Origin: JAXGPP01 sp040766885
GTDB lineage: Bacteria; Planctomycetota; Planctomycetia; Pirellulales; Thermoguttaceae
NCBI GenBank assembly: GCA_040766885.1
Contig: JAXGPP010000016.1
Location: 124,001-188,000 of the forward strand
DNA length: 64,000 bases
Direction: 5' to 3'
The notes under the pieces are model-generated. The model worked only from the letters and a program-made list of their open reading frames with translations, was not told where the DNA came from and did not search any database. Positions within the stretch are counted from its first letter, which is position 1, and each line of letters begins with the position of its first letter. The translations under genes were made by a program, and so were the position numbers. This document shows positions 7,105-17,634 of this stretch, one piece after another.

Positions 7105-10100
7105 ATGTGGCAGCGATTATTGGCGGCGGCGTGCGCGGCGGCGGCCTTCGGGCTTATCACAGTCCAGGCCGTGGGCGAGTCGGACCTGGCGGCCGAGTTT
7201 CAGCAGCCGCCGGAGACGGCACGGCCGTGGGTGTACTGGTTCTGGATGAACGGCAACATCACGCGCGAGGGAATTACCGCCGACCTGGAGGCGATGCACA
7301 AGGTGGGGATCGGCGGCTCACTGATCATGCACGTCAAGCTCGGCGACATCGGCGGGAACAAGCTGGGCAACATGCCGCCCGACGGCCCGGTCGTGTTCAT
7401 GTCGGACGAGTTCCGCGCCCTGTTCCGGCACGCCGTGACCGAGGCCGAGCGGCTGGGGATGAAGATCGACATGAACAACGCCGACGGCTTCACCGGCAGC
7501 GGCGGCCCGTGGGTGCCGGTCGAGAAGTCGATGAAGAAGCTTGTCTGGAGCGAAACCGGCGTGACCGGCGGAAAGCGAGTGACGGTCGAGTTGCCGCAGC
7601 CGGAGACACTCTTGGACTTCTATCGCGACGTGACGGTAATCGCCTATCCGCGGCAGCCTTCACTGTATGACCAGATGAAGGCGGCCGGGCCGACGTTCTC
7701 GGCGTCCGGTCCGCGGTTCCGTCCTGGGGCGATCGCCGACGAGAATCCCGCGACGCAAACCGCCGTGGCGGGCGCGGGGCTCAAGGACGGACCGCACCTG
7801 CTGATCTCGTTCGCCGAGCCTTATACGGCCGACACGCTTGTGCTTCGGGGGGCGAGGGTTGTCCGCGGGCCGCCGACGGCCACGCTGGAGATTTCAGACG
7901 ACGGGGTGAAGTTTCGCCCGGTGGGGCCGATCTCGCTCAAGTGGTACCCGGCCGCGCCGACCAACACGATCCGTTTCGATGCGGTGGCCGCTCGGCATTT
8001 CCGCATTCGGTTTGCCCCCGGGATCCAGCAGGCTGCGATTGGCGACATGGCCCTGGGGCGATCGAACAAGATCCACTACTGGGAGTCCAAGGCGGGCTTC
8101 ACTCGGTTTGGCGAGTGGGGTGGTGGCTCTGAGCTTTTCACCGACCGGAAGTCAACATCGGCCGCGCGACCGGCCGCGAAAGAAAGCCCCGCGGCAGACG
8201 GCCCAGTGACGGCGATCGACAGCGATCAGGTGGTCGACGTCTCCGGCTTCGTTGCCGCCGATGGCACGCTTGCCTGGGACGCACCGCCGGGGGACTGGAC
8301 GGTGCTGCGGATCGGTTACACCACCACGGGGATCAAGAACCATCCGGCCAGCGCCGGAGGGCACGGGTTGGAGTGCGACAAGCTGCACCCGGCGGGCGTC
8401 GAGGCGGCGTTTGCGGGGATGCTCGACAAGCTGATCGCCGACAACAAGGACCAGGTCGGCCGTTCATTCACGCATGCCCACATCGACAGTTGGGAAGTGG
8501 GAATCCAGAACTGGACCGAGGGCCTGGCCGAGAATTTCAAGCAGATGAACGGTTATGACCTCGCGCCGTTCTATCCCTTACTGGTGGCTGGGCATGCGGT
8601 GGAAAGCAGCGAGGCCTCGGAGCGGTTCCTGTGGGATCTACGCCGGACGTTGCTGGCGATGATGGCCGAAAACTACCTCGGGCGGATTCAGAGTCTGTGT
8701 CACGAAAAGGGCCTGCACTTCTCCAGCGAAGCGGCGGGGCGGCAGACGTTCCTGCACAACCCGGTGGGACTGCTGGTCGGCTCGGATCTTCCGATGGGCG
8801 AGTTCTGGCCGCACGAGGGCGTGCCCCGGGTCGACGGCAAAGCGGCCGCCTCGGTGGCGCACCTGTACGATAAGCCGCTCGTGGGGGCCGAGGCGTTCAC
8901 TGGCGGCGGAGCGTTTGCCAATTGGGACGTGCACCCCTATCGGCTGAAGCAGATCGGCGACGAAGCCTTCTGCCTGGGGATCAATCATTTCGTGATCCAC
9001 TACTGCGTCCACCAGGCGTATGAAGGATTCCGGCCTGGTTTCGCGATGGGCCCGTGGGGAATTCACCTGGACCGGATGAACACCTGGTGGGAGCAGAGCA
9101 AGGCGTGGCTGGAGTACCTGGCCCGCTGCCAGCACATGCTGCGGCAAGGGCAATTCGTGGCCGACGTGCTGTACTTTCCCGGCGAAGGCGCCCCGCACTA
9201 CCTCGGCAAGCGCGAGAGCCTCAGCGTTCCGCTTCCCGGCGGGTACGACTTCGACGGCTGCGATCGGCAGACGCTGCTGGAGCGGCTCACGGTGAAGGAG
9301 GGGCGGCTCATGTCGCCTTCGGGCATGAGCTATCGATACTTGATGCTCTCGGACGACCGGACGATGACTCCGGAATTAGCGAGGCGTTTGAGGGAACTGG
9401 TGGAAGCGGGGGCCAAGGTGATCGGGCCCAAGCCGACCGCCTCACCGAGCCTGCAGGACTACCCGGAGTGTGATGAAGAGGTCCGGCAGATCGCCGATGC
9501 GCTCTGGGATTCCGGGCGGGTGATCTGGGGCAAGACATTTGAGGAGATCGCCGCGGAAGACGGGCTTGCGCCGGATTTCAAGCTTGTGTCGGCTTCGTCG
9601 GAGGCGAACATCCATTACATTCACCGTCGGCTGGGTGACACGGATCTCTATTTCGTGGCCAACGGTGCGGATGAAGCGGCCGACATCGTCGCCGAGTTCC
9701 GTGTTTCGGGGCGGCGGCCCGAATTGTGGGATCCCGAGAGCGGCAGGATCACACGGCCAGCCGTGTTCGAGGAGATCGACGGGCGAGTCCGGCTCGCGAT
9801 GCACCTGGAACGGCTCGCGTCGGTGTTCGTGGTGTTCCGCGAACCGGCCTCCGAAACGCACGTCGTCAGCGTCGCTGTGAAGAACGCACCGGCAGCGTCT
9901 GACCATTCGATCGTCTTGACGCAGGGCCCGGCGGGCGGCGTTCAAGCTACGGCGTTTGCGCGAGGGGCGTTTGAGTTGAGCTATTCGGACGGCAGCCGGC
10001 GACCCTTTGAAGTGCCGAGCCTTCCCGAGCCCGTGGAGCTTTCCGGGCCCTGGCAAGTCCGTTTTCCGCCGGGCTGGGACGCGCCGGAGCAGATCCAGCT

Positions 10101-10593
10101 CGAGAAACTGATCTCATGGACGGAGCACGAGAATTTCGGGATCAGGCATTTCTCGGGTACGGCGAGCTATCGCACGGCGTTCGAGCGGCCGGCGGTGAAG
10201 GCTGACGAGAGAGTCTTTCTGGATCTGGGCGATGTCCAGGTGATCGCCGAGGTGGCGATCAATGGACGCGAGTTGGGAACGCTGTGGAAGCCGCCATTCC
10301 GCGTCGATATCACCGAAGCGATCAAGCCGGGCGAGAACGAACTTGTGGTGCGCGTCACGAATCTGTGGTCCAACAAGCTGATCGGCGACGAGCAGTTTCC
10401 GGACGATGCCCAGTGGGCCGGCCTTTACCTGCAGTCGTGGCCCGACTGGTTTCTCGCCCGACAGCCGCGGCCGGAGCCACGCCGCAAAGCGTTTACCGTG
10501 GTCCGGCACTACGATAAGATGAGTCCCCTCCTGCCGTCCGGCCTGCTGGGACCGGTCCGCTTGACGGTGGCGAAGACGGTTGAGCTTCCTTGA
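7105..10593 (+). CDS. GH106-type alpha-L-rhamnosidase, secreted
   Basis: 1162 residues with signal peptide (about 1-24) and GAGGA ribosome site. The mature N-terminus carries ARPWVYWFWMNGNITREG and the following ADLEAMHKVGIGGSLIMHVK, the hallmark opening of GH106 alpha-L-rhamnosidases. The TIM-barrel part is interrupted near residues 200-320 by a beta-sandwich discoidin-like segment. The long central part includes DSWEVGIQNW and a (beta/alpha)8 core. Residues about 1015-1110 form a GH2-type sugar-binding beta-sandwich (INGRELGTLWKPPFRVDIT). The length is usual for the family. The expected activity is release of terminal L-rhamnose from plant or algal polysaccharide in the periplasm or outside. 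It heads a run of co-directional hydrolase genes, the next starting 15 bp after its stop. Confidence 0.85.
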   Translation: MWQRLLAAACAAAAFGLITVQAVGESDLAAEFQQPPETARPWVYWFWMNGNITREGITADLEAMHKVGIGGSLIMHVKLGDIGGNKLGNMPPDGPVVFMSDEFRALFRHAVTEAERLGMKIDMNNADGFTGSGGPWVPVEKSMKKLVWSETGVTGGKRVTVELPQPETLLDFYRDVTVIAYPRQPSLYDQMKAAGPTFSASGPRFRPGAIADENPATQTAVAGAGLKDGPHLLISFAEPYTADTLVLRGARVVRGPPTATLEISDDGVKFRPVGPISLKWYPAAPTNTIRFDAVAARHFRIRFAPGIQQAAIGDMALGRSNKIHYWESKAGFTRFGEWGGGSELFTDRKSTSAARPAAKESPAADGPVTAIDSDQVVDVSGFVAADGTLAWDAPPGDWTVLRIGYTTTGIKNHPASAGGHGLECDKLHPAGVEAAFAGMLDKLIADNKDQVGRSFTHAHIDSWEVGIQNWTEGLAENFKQMNGYDLAPFYPLLVAGHAVESSEASERFLWDLRRTLLAMMAENYLGRIQSLCHEKGLHFSSEAAGRQTFLHNPVGLLVGSDLPMGEFWPHEGVPRVDGKAAASVAHLYDKPLVGAEAFTGGGAFANWDVHPYRLKQIGDEAFCLGINHFVIHYCVHQAYEGFRPGFAMGPWGIHLDRMNTWWEQSKAWLEYLARCQHMLRQGQFVADVLYFPGEGAPHYLGKRESLSVPLPGGYDFDGCDRQTLLERLTVKEGRLMSPSGMSYRYLMLSDDRTMTPELARRLRELVEAGAKVIGPKPTASPSLQDYPECDEEVRQIADALWDSGRVIWGKTFEEIAAEDGLAPDFKLVSASSEANIHYIHRRLGDTDLYFVANGADEAADIVAEFRVSGRRPELWDPESGRITRPAVFEEIDGRVRLAMHLERLASVFVVFREPASETHVVSVAVKNAPAASDHSIVLTQGPAGGVQATAFARGAFELSYSDGSRRPFEVPSLPEPVELSGPWQVRFPPGWDAPEQIQLEKLISWTEHENFGIRHFSGTASYRTAFERPAVKADERVFLDLGDVQVIAEVAINGRELGTLWKPPFRVDITEAIKPGENELVVRVTNLWSNKLIGDEQFPDDAQWAGLYLQSWPDWFLARQPRPEPRRKAFTVVRHYDKMSPLLPSGLLGPVRLTVAKTVELP

Positions 10594-10608
10594 ACACCGG
10601 GTGGAATT

Positions 10609-12282
10609 ATGACCGTGCGATATTGGATAAGTGCGCTCGTTCTGCCACTGCTGACGATCGCCGCTGGCAGCGATCTGGCCCGGTCGGCCGAACCTCGAGC
10701 GGAGCGATACGTCACGGCCGTGCGAACATTTGCCGATACCGTGCTGGCACACGGCCGGGACGATTATGGACCGCAGAAGACGCCGCTATTTGTCGACGGA
10801 CTGGAGGTCACATCGCTGGAACCAGTGCGGTGGCAGAAAGGAGGCGAGACCTGGGTCCTGTCGAACTTCGCCAGCCATCAGCCGCTATTGCGACTACTCG
10901 ACGGCCTGACTGCGCTCACTGGCGAAGCGAAGTACCGTGCCGCGGCCGAGGAGACGACGAAGTACGCGCTCGGGCATTTGCAGTCGCCCAATGGACTGCT
11001 GTATTGGGGCGGGCACCTGGCATGGGACCTGGAAACGGAGAAGGTGGTCGGACAAGGGACCGATACTCACGAGCTCAAAGGACACCAGCCGTATTACGAG
11101 CTCATGTGGCGCGTCGATCCGGAAGCGACCAGGAGACTGATGGAGGCGATCTGGGCCACCCACGTGCTGGATTGGTCGCTGTTGGATTACAACCGCCACG
11201 CGAGCGTCAAGAAGGCCGCCCGTCCGCAGTGGGAGCATACGTTTGCCGAGGAGATCGCGGTGCCGTTTCCCGCCCAGGGCGGGAACCTGTCGTTTGCCAA
11301 TGTCACGCCGCCGCTGGTGCGGAGCGGAACCATGCTGGCGATGCTCGGAGACGATGAGAAAGCAATGCTTTGGACGCGCCGGCTGCTCTACCGCTGGCAG
11401 CAGGCGAAAGACTCAACCACCGGATTGTGCGGCGGCCAGTTGAGCTACCGCAAGCAGGATCGCGCCCAGGAGGCTCTGGGGCACGTGCATCCGACGATCA
11501 ACGAGGCCCAGATCGTGGCCTCGTATCACCAGACCTGCCGCTACCACGAGATTCCGTTGATCGAGATGCAGGCCGGCGAGGCGCTCATCGCCGCTGGAGG
11601 AGCCCGGGCGGAGTTGGGCCGCCAGTTCATCCGTTGGGCGTCGGACGACTTGACGATTTACGCCCGGAACTGCTACGACCCGCAGGGGGACGTGTTTGTC
11701 GCCAAGATGATCGACGGCACGCCAATTCGCTGGCAGGAATCGAAGACAGGCTATTACGTCCCGTCGTCGTTCGCGCCGGTGAAACCCGATGGGGAGTTGT
11801 TGTGGGCCTATGCCACCGCGTACCGGCTGACGAAGGACGAACAGCACTGGCAGATGGTGCGGACAATCGCCCGGTCACTCGATCTGGGCGAGTTGGACCA
11901 GAAAGCCGGCCAGGGTTCACTCAATATGAACACGGGCAGCACCGACTGGCTGGCATTATACGCCCTGCTGGAGCTATTCCGGGCTACCGGCGAACGGCCC
12001 TATCTCGAACTGGCCGACCAGATAGGCGACAATCTGTTTGCGACTCAAGCCAGAAGCGGCCTGTTTCCCCGCAAGGGCCGAAGCCACGCCCGCACGGGGG
12101 ACGACGTGCCACTGGCGCTATTGCATCTGGCGGCCGCCCTGGAAGGCAGAGAGGCCCAATTGCCGGCGCCGGTCAGCGACAACCGTTTCTTCCATTGCGA
12201 GTACGACGGGCCGCTGGAGGAATTCCAGAAGAAGCGGGCCGACGCGCGGACCTACGACCACCTGGTGTTCTATGGTTCGTAG
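10609..12282 (+). CDS. Secreted helical-barrel glycosidase or lyase-like protein
   Basis: 557 residues with a signal peptide (about 1-26, ending before AEPRAE). The body is rich in alternating helices with aromatic turns (NGLLYWGGHLAWDLETE, HELKGHQPYYELMWRVD, DLTIYARNCYDPQGD), the look of (alpha/alpha)-barrel glycosidases and polysaccharide lyases. A specific GH or PL family cannot be fixed by eye. It starts 15 bp after the GH106 gene, so it is very likely in the same transcript. It could act on the oligosaccharide released there, which is inference from position. Confidence 0.6.
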   Translation: MTVRYWISALVLPLLTIAAGSDLARSAEPRAERYVTAVRTFADTVLAHGRDDYGPQKTPLFVDGLEVTSLEPVRWQKGGETWVLSNFASHQPLLRLLDGLTALTGEAKYRAAAEETTKYALGHLQSPNGLLYWGGHLAWDLETEKVVGQGTDTHELKGHQPYYELMWRVDPEATRRLMEAIWATHVLDWSLLDYNRHASVKKAARPQWEHTFAEEIAVPFPAQGGNLSFANVTPPLVRSGTMLAMLGDDEKAMLWTRRLLYRWQQAKDSTTGLCGGQLSYRKQDRAQEALGHVHPTINEAQIVASYHQTCRYHEIPLIEMQAGEALIAAGGARAELGRQFIRWASDDLTIYARNCYDPQGDVFVAKMIDGTPIRWQESKTGYYVPSSFAPVKPDGELLWAYATAYRLTKDEQHWQMVRTIARSLDLGELDQKAGQGSLNMNTGSTDWLALYALLELFRATGERPYLELADQIGDNLFATQARSGLFPRKGRSHARTGDDVPLALLHLAAALEGREAQLPAPVSDNRFFHCEYDGPLEEFQKKRADARTYDHLVFYGS

Positions 12283-12354
12283 AGCGTCTTCCGCCTCGTG
12301 ATTTTCTGTCAAGCCGTAAGGATCATCCCAGCACACCGGTGAGCGACGATAGCC

Positions 12355-14889
12355 ATGAAGACACTGCCTTACCTGATAGCGATGGTCGTGCTGCCCCTGC
12401 TTGCGGCAGACGCAGCCGAGCGGTTTCCGTTCGTCATTCCTGGTGACGACGCAACCGACTCCATCACCAATCTGTCGCACCTTTCGCCGGAGCCGGCGGG
12501 AGCCGATGGTTTTGTGCGCGTCGAGAATGGACGTTTCGCGACCGACTCCGGGCGATTGAAAATCTGGGGTGTGAACACGTGCTTCGGCGGCAACTTCCCC
12601 GCGAAGAGCGACGCTGAGAAAGTCGCCGCCCATCTGGCGAAGCTGGGCGTGAACGGATTGCGGATGCACCACCACGATACGGCGTCGGCCCCGCGGGGCG
12701 TGTGGGGGCCGGTGGTCAGCGGCAAGCGAACGCTCGATCCAGGGCAACTCGACCGGCAGGACTTCTTCCTCGATCAGCTTCATCGCCACGGCATTTACGT
12801 GAACTTGAATCTACACGTGGGACGGACATTCACCGAGGAAGAAGGTTTTCAGACCGAAGATCTTCCGTATTCGGTTCGCTACAGCAAGTACCTGCTGTAC
12901 TTCGAGCCGCGGATGAAGGACGAACTCAAGCAGTTCTGCCGCGAGTATCTCGGGCAATACAATCCGTACCGGAAGCTGAAACGCAGCGATGATCCGGGCA
13001 TTGCCATGGTAGAGATCACCAACGAGAACTCCTTCAGCAAGCTCGGTCCCGGGATCGCTGCCGGCCTGCCGGAGCCCTATCGCGGCGAGTTCCAGCGCCA
13101 ATGGAATCGCTGGTTGGCCGGCCGCTACGCAGACACCACGGCACTCAAGAAGGCGTGGGGCGGGCGGAATGAACCGCTGGGAGCGACGCTCGCCGACTCG
13201 ACCGCCTGGAAGGAGAACCTCGGCTCATGGCGGCTGCGGCAGAACGCCGAGCATCCGGTGCGGACGCAGTTCGATCAGCCGGGCCCGAAGCCGGGCGCGG
13301 CGGCACTGAAGCTGGATGTCAGTACCGTGGCTCCGGGAGCGAGCGAGCAGGAATTGCAGTTTTCGAATCTGGCCATCGAACCGGGCCAGATCTACACGTT
13401 GTCGTTCTGGGCGAAGGCCGACGCCGCCCGGTCGCTACATGTCGATGTTTCGAACCAAGGTCCGCCCCAGTGGAACAGCGTCGGTTTCCAGGAAGTGCTC
13501 TCGCTCGGCCCCGAGTGGCAGGAAGTCCATCGCGTGTTTCGCAGCAGCGACAACATTCCGGGCAAGGCGCGGATCTGTTTCAAATTCGGCGGCAGTGAGG
13601 TTGATTTTCAGCTTGCCGGCCTGTCGCTCCGCCGCGGCGGAGACTGGATCGTGCTGCCCGAAGGGCAGTCGGTCGAACAGGGCAACGTCGACATCCCAGT
13701 GGCGGGCTGGAGCGAGAATGCGATGGACGACGCCCGGCAGTTCATGGCCGATACTGAGACGGCGTTCATTCGCGAGATCACGGAGTTCCTGAAGAAGGAC
13801 GTCGGATTACGCGTTCCGGTGACGGCATCGCAGATCACCTATCACAGCCCGCGGATCGTGGCCGAGACGTGCGATTACACCGACATCCACGCCTACTGGC
13901 AGCATCCGCGATTCCCGCGGAAGCCGTGGGATCCGGTGGACTGGACGATCGCCAACACGCCGATGGAACGCGTGCCGGACGCTGACGCGCTATTGGGGCG
14001 TACGCCCTGGCGATTGCTCGATCGGCCGTTCACGATCTCCGAATGGAACATCCCCGACCCGCACGACTACGCCGCCAGCGTGGTGCCGTTTGCGGCCCTG
14101 GTGGCGGCCCTGCAGGATTGGGACGGCGTGTTCTTCTTCCAATACCACAGCAGCAATGCGGACTGGTATACCGACAAGGTACAGCGCTATTTCTCGTTCA
14201 ACGGCCAGCCCGCCAAGCTGGCGATGTTCACGGCCTGTGCGAACATGTATCGCCGCGGCGACCTGGAACCGCTCCCGGAAGCGGCTGCCGGGACGGTTGA
14301 TGAGTTGCTGCCTCCGACACTGGCGCTCAGCCGGCGGATCGGTATTGATCCACGGGCGACGAAAGCCGCAGCGGTAAGCCCGCCAGGAAGCAAGCGGTTG
14401 GCAACCCCCGACGGCCGCGCCGTGTGGGACGCGAGCAACCCGGACCGGGCGTACGTGAGCGTCAACACGCCCGCCACACGGGCGGTTTGGGGGCTCGTGG
14501 GTGGGCAGAGCTTCGATCTGGGGGGACTGAAAATCCGTGTGGGTGACGTCGAACTCAACTACGCGGCGATCGTTCTCACAAGCATCGACGGCCAGCCGCT
14601 CGAGTCGTCGCGGCGGGTGCTTCTGACGGCCGTGGGTTCGGCCCAGAACCAGGGCATGATGTGGAACGACGAACGGACGTCGGTGGGCAACCGGTGGGGC
14701 ACCGGCCCGGCCCAAGTGAACGGAATCGCGGCGGAGGTCGATTTCCCGGCGGCTGTCCGCCGGGTGACGGCCCTGGATGGACGCGGCCAGTCGCAGGGCG
14801 AAGTACCTATCGCCTCCGCCGGCGAGCGGAGCCGCTTCTCGATCGGGCCGGCGGCGCGGACGCTGTGGTATGAGATCGAGGCCAACTGA
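12355..14889 (+). CDS. Clan GH-A (GH5-like) glycosidase with internal CBM4/9-like domain
   Basis: 844 residues with signal peptide (about 1-21). The TIM barrel starts with KIWGVNTCFGG and NGLRMHHHD. EITNENSF carries the likely acid/base Glu224. ISEWNIPDPHDY carries the likely nucleophile Glu563, followed by FFFQYH. Between them, residues about 290-432 look like a carbohydrate-binding beta-sandwich of the CBM4/9 type (IEPGQIYTLSFWAKAD, WQEVHRVFRSSDN), an unusual insertion inside the barrel. A beta-rich C-terminal region follows (about 680-844). Expected role: endo-hydrolysis of a beta-linked polysaccharide outside the cytoplasm. It lies 72 bp after its upstream neighbour, with a weak ribosome site. 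Confidence 0.7.
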   Translation: MKTLPYLIAMVVLPLLAADAAERFPFVIPGDDATDSITNLSHLSPEPAGADGFVRVENGRFATDSGRLKIWGVNTCFGGNFPAKSDAEKVAAHLAKLGVNGLRMHHHDTASAPRGVWGPVVSGKRTLDPGQLDRQDFFLDQLHRHGIYVNLNLHVGRTFTEEEGFQTEDLPYSVRYSKYLLYFEPRMKDELKQFCREYLGQYNPYRKLKRSDDPGIAMVEITNENSFSKLGPGIAAGLPEPYRGEFQRQWNRWLAGRYADTTALKKAWGGRNEPLGATLADSTAWKENLGSWRLRQNAEHPVRTQFDQPGPKPGAAALKLDVSTVAPGASEQELQFSNLAIEPGQIYTLSFWAKADAARSLHVDVSNQGPPQWNSVGFQEVLSLGPEWQEVHRVFRSSDNIPGKARICFKFGGSEVDFQLAGLSLRRGGDWIVLPEGQSVEQGNVDIPVAGWSENAMDDARQFMADTETAFIREITEFLKKDVGLRVPVTASQITYHSPRIVAETCDYTDIHAYWQHPRFPRKPWDPVDWTIANTPMERVPDADALLGRTPWRLLDRPFTISEWNIPDPHDYAASVVPFAALVAALQDWDGVFFFQYHSSNADWYTDKVQRYFSFNGQPAKLAMFTACANMYRRGDLEPLPEAAAGTVDELLPPTLALSRRIGIDPRATKAAAVSPPGSKRLATPDGRAVWDASNPDRAYVSVNTPATRAVWGLVGGQSFDLGGLKIRVGDVELNYAAIVLTSIDGQPLESSRRVLLTAVGSAQNQGMMWNDERTSVGNRWGTGPAQVNGIAAEVDFPAAVRRVTALDGRGQSQGEVPIASAGERSRFSIGPAARTLWYEIEAN

Positions 14890-15057
14890 CACTGGGAATC
14901 CAAAGTGATCGACAGTCGAAAGAAGAGGACTTCTGGGACAGGAATTGTCTTGCGATGTCTTTCTGCCGAGCGTATTGATTGGTTTCGGCCGCACACTGAC
15001 GCAAACGGACCGAGCGCGCACAACGCATAGAAGCTTTCAACCATCAGAGGATTGGCC

Positions 15058-16663
15058 ATGATAAACCATGCTTCCATCCGGCTCGTGCTGTACCGATGCG
15101 GCTGGCTCCTCGTGTTGGCGGCGGCCACCGTTACCGGATTGGGCGCGGAAGAAGACTTTCTTCGCCCGCCCCGGTATGTCGGTCCGCCGCAGCCCGAGCA
15201 GGCGGTCACCAACCGAGCGTTCCAAGGCATCCCGAGTATGGCCGTTTCGCCCGACGGACGGCTGTGGGCGAACTGGTACGCGGGGAAGACGCCCGGCGAG
15301 GACCACAACAACTACATGGTCCTGAGCACGAGCGGCGACAACGGAGCGAGCTGGCGCGAGGTGCTCGTGGTCGACCCCGACGGCGAGGGTCCGGTGCGGG
15401 CGTTCGATCCCGAACTCTGGGTGGCCCGACGGCAAGCTCCGCGTGTTCTGGACGCAGGCCCAGGGCCATGAAGCGACCACGGGCGGCGTGTGGTGCATGG
15501 AAACGGCCGAACCCGATTCCGAACAGCCGGCGTGGCAGAAACCGGTGCGCCTGACGGACGGGGTGATGATGTGCAAGCCGATGGTGCTCTCGACGGGCGA
15601 GTGGGTGCTGCCCGCCTCGACCTGGCGCAAGACCGATCACAGCGCCAAAATGGTCGTGTCGGCCGACGAAGGCAGGACCTGGACAGTCCGTGGCGGCTGC
15701 AATGTGCCGGTCGCGGCCCGCGCGTTCGACGAGCATCTTTTCGTCGAGCGCAAGGACCGTTCGATCTGGCTGCTGGTCCGTACGAACTATGGAATCGGTG
15801 AGAGTGTCTCCACGGATCGCGGTTTCACCTGGCCCGAGCTGACCCCATCGGCGATCGCCCACCCCAGCGCGAGGTTCTTCATCACGCGGCTGGCGTCCGG
15901 AAGCCTGCTGCTGGTCAAGCATGGCCCGATCGGCGAGAAGATCGGGCGTTCGCATCTGACGGCCTTTATCTCCACCGATGACGGCCACACGTGGACCAGG
16001 GGGCTATTGCTCGACGAGCGGCCCGGCGTTTCTTATCCCGACGGTCAGCAAACGGCCGACGGATTGATCCGAATCATTTACGATTACAGCCGCACGGGCG
16101 AACGGCACATCCTCATGGCCACTTTCCGCGAGGAAGACGCCGCCGCCGGACGGGCTGTGACGGATGCAGTGCGGATGCGGCAGATGGTGAGCGACGCATC
16201 GGGAGGGCTCGAAGTGGCAAAGCCCGAGCCGCCGCCGGTAGCCACCAATGACGACGGCGAAGCGTTGCGCAAGGGAGCGTCTGGCGAGCTCGCGGCCGAC
16301 GGCTCGCAGCCGCAGGAGCTCACAGTCGGCGAACTCCTGTTTGCCGATCGCAGCTACGTGCTCAGCGAATTGCCGGCGGTTCTCAAGGGCGCCCAGTTTC
16401 TTCGTGTGAAGATGGACGGGCAGAAGGAGGTGCGATGCACCCGGGCCGGGACGGTCCACTTCCTCACTCCCGCGCCGGACCGCAATCGGGACAGCCAGTC
16501 GCAGTCGCTGCTTGACCAGGGATTCAAGAAGGTGGCGCTGCCGGAAGTCCGGCTTTTCAACCCTTCGAGCGCGGCCAATTACTGCACGCTGTATCAGAAG
16601 GACTGTGCGGTTGGCGACGCGATCATGCTGGGCAAGTGGGCGGTGCCCGTCTTCCTTAAGTGA
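15058..16663 (+). pseudogene. Sialidase/BNR-repeat-like exo-hydrolase split by a frameshift
   Basis: The N-terminal part (ATG 15058, AGAGG upstream, signal peptide about 1-29) reads well to FDPELW at 15420. The matching continuation, PDGKLRVFWTQAQGHE, is in the +1 frame. One extra base or two missing bases at about 15418-15425 would restore a single protein of about 534 residues. The product has Asp-box/BNR features (GDNGASWREV, ADEGRTWTV, TDDGHTWTRG) and a C-terminal ~110-residue extra domain. The downstream part is fully intact in codon quality, so a sequencing or assembly error, or a very recent mutation, is as likely as decay. If intact, it would be a secreted six-bladed propeller glycosidase. 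Confidence 0.7.
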
Positions 16664-16710
16664 CCCAGGACCGCCACGGCCGGTGAAAGAGCTTGATTGA
16701 GAGGAACGCG

Positions 16711-17601
16711 ATGAACACGTTTCTGTATCAACTGCCGCACAGGCATCAATTCGTGCGCACGGCCATCCTGGCCGCGCTGTTGACTTTCAGCCTGGCAAGC
16801 GCTCGCGCGGCCGACCCGCTATTTTTCATCCAGCTCACCGACCCGCAATTCGGGATGCTGGCCAACAATGCCGATTTCCGGCAAGAGACGGCCAACTTCG
16901 AGTTTGCGATCGCTACCGCCAACCGCCTCAAGCCGGCGTTCGTGATCGTGACCGGCGACCTGATCAACACCATGGGCGACACGGCCCAGGCCGACGAGTA
17001 TCTGAGAATCGCCGGCAAACTCGACCCCGCGATACCGCTCTATCAGTTGCCGGGCAATCACGACATTGGCAATGAGCCCACCGCGGAGAGCATCGCGGCG
17101 TACGTCGCCCGGTTCGGTCCCGACCATTATTCGTTCCGCTGCGGTCCCGTGCTGGGACTCGTGCTCAACTCCGGCCTCTTCAAGTCGGCGAAAGGCGCTG
17201 CGGAAGAGGCGGCGCAGCAGGAAGCCTGGCTGAAGACAGAGTTGGAGAAAGCGCGGCGGGAAGATGTTCCCCACGTGATTGTCTTCCAGCATCACTCATG
17301 GTTTGTGGAGAATGTCGACGAACCGGATCGGTACGACAACCTGCCCCGCCAGGATCGGCGCCGGTATCTCGACCTGTTCCGGGAGGCCGGGGTGACGCAT
17401 ATCTTTGCCGGCCACTATCACGCCAATGCGACGGCCAACGATGATTCGCTGGAGATGGTCACCACGGGGGCGATCGGCAAGCCGCTACGGAATGACGTCT
17501 CCGGGATGCGAATCGTCATCGTCCGCGACACGGGCATCGAGCACCGCTTCTACCATATGGGTGAGATTCCCAACCGCATCGACCTGTCGCCGGCGAAGTA
17601 G
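16711..17601 (+). CDS. Secreted calcineurin-like metallophosphoesterase (CPPED1-like)
   Basis: 296 residues. ATG 16711 has GAGAGGAA upstream and opens a signal peptide ending near SARAADPL. Metallophosphoesterase motifs are in order: QLTDPQFG (the usual DxH is DPQ here, as in CPPED1-type proteins), VTGDLINT, LPGNHDIG, VFQHHSW and FAGHYHAN. These supply the two-metal site. It would act on a phosphoester outside the cytoplasm; the natural substrate is unknown. It is 47 bp after the BNR gene and co-directional with it. A convergent gene begins 33 bp after its stop. Confidence 0.8.
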   Translation: MNTFLYQLPHRHQFVRTAILAALLTFSLASARAADPLFFIQLTDPQFGMLANNADFRQETANFEFAIATANRLKPAFVIVTGDLINTMGDTAQADEYLRIAGKLDPAIPLYQLPGNHDIGNEPTAESIAAYVARFGPDHYSFRCGPVLGLVLNSGLFKSAKGAAEEAAQQEAWLKTELEKARREDVPHVIVFQHHSWFVENVDEPDRYDNLPRQDRRRYLDLFREAGVTHIFAGHYHANATANDDSLEMVTTGAIGKPLRNDVSGMRIVIVRDTGIEHRFYHMGEIPNRIDLSPAK

Positions 17602-17634
17602 TCGCCGCGGCGGCATGCGGACTATGGGAGTTCC

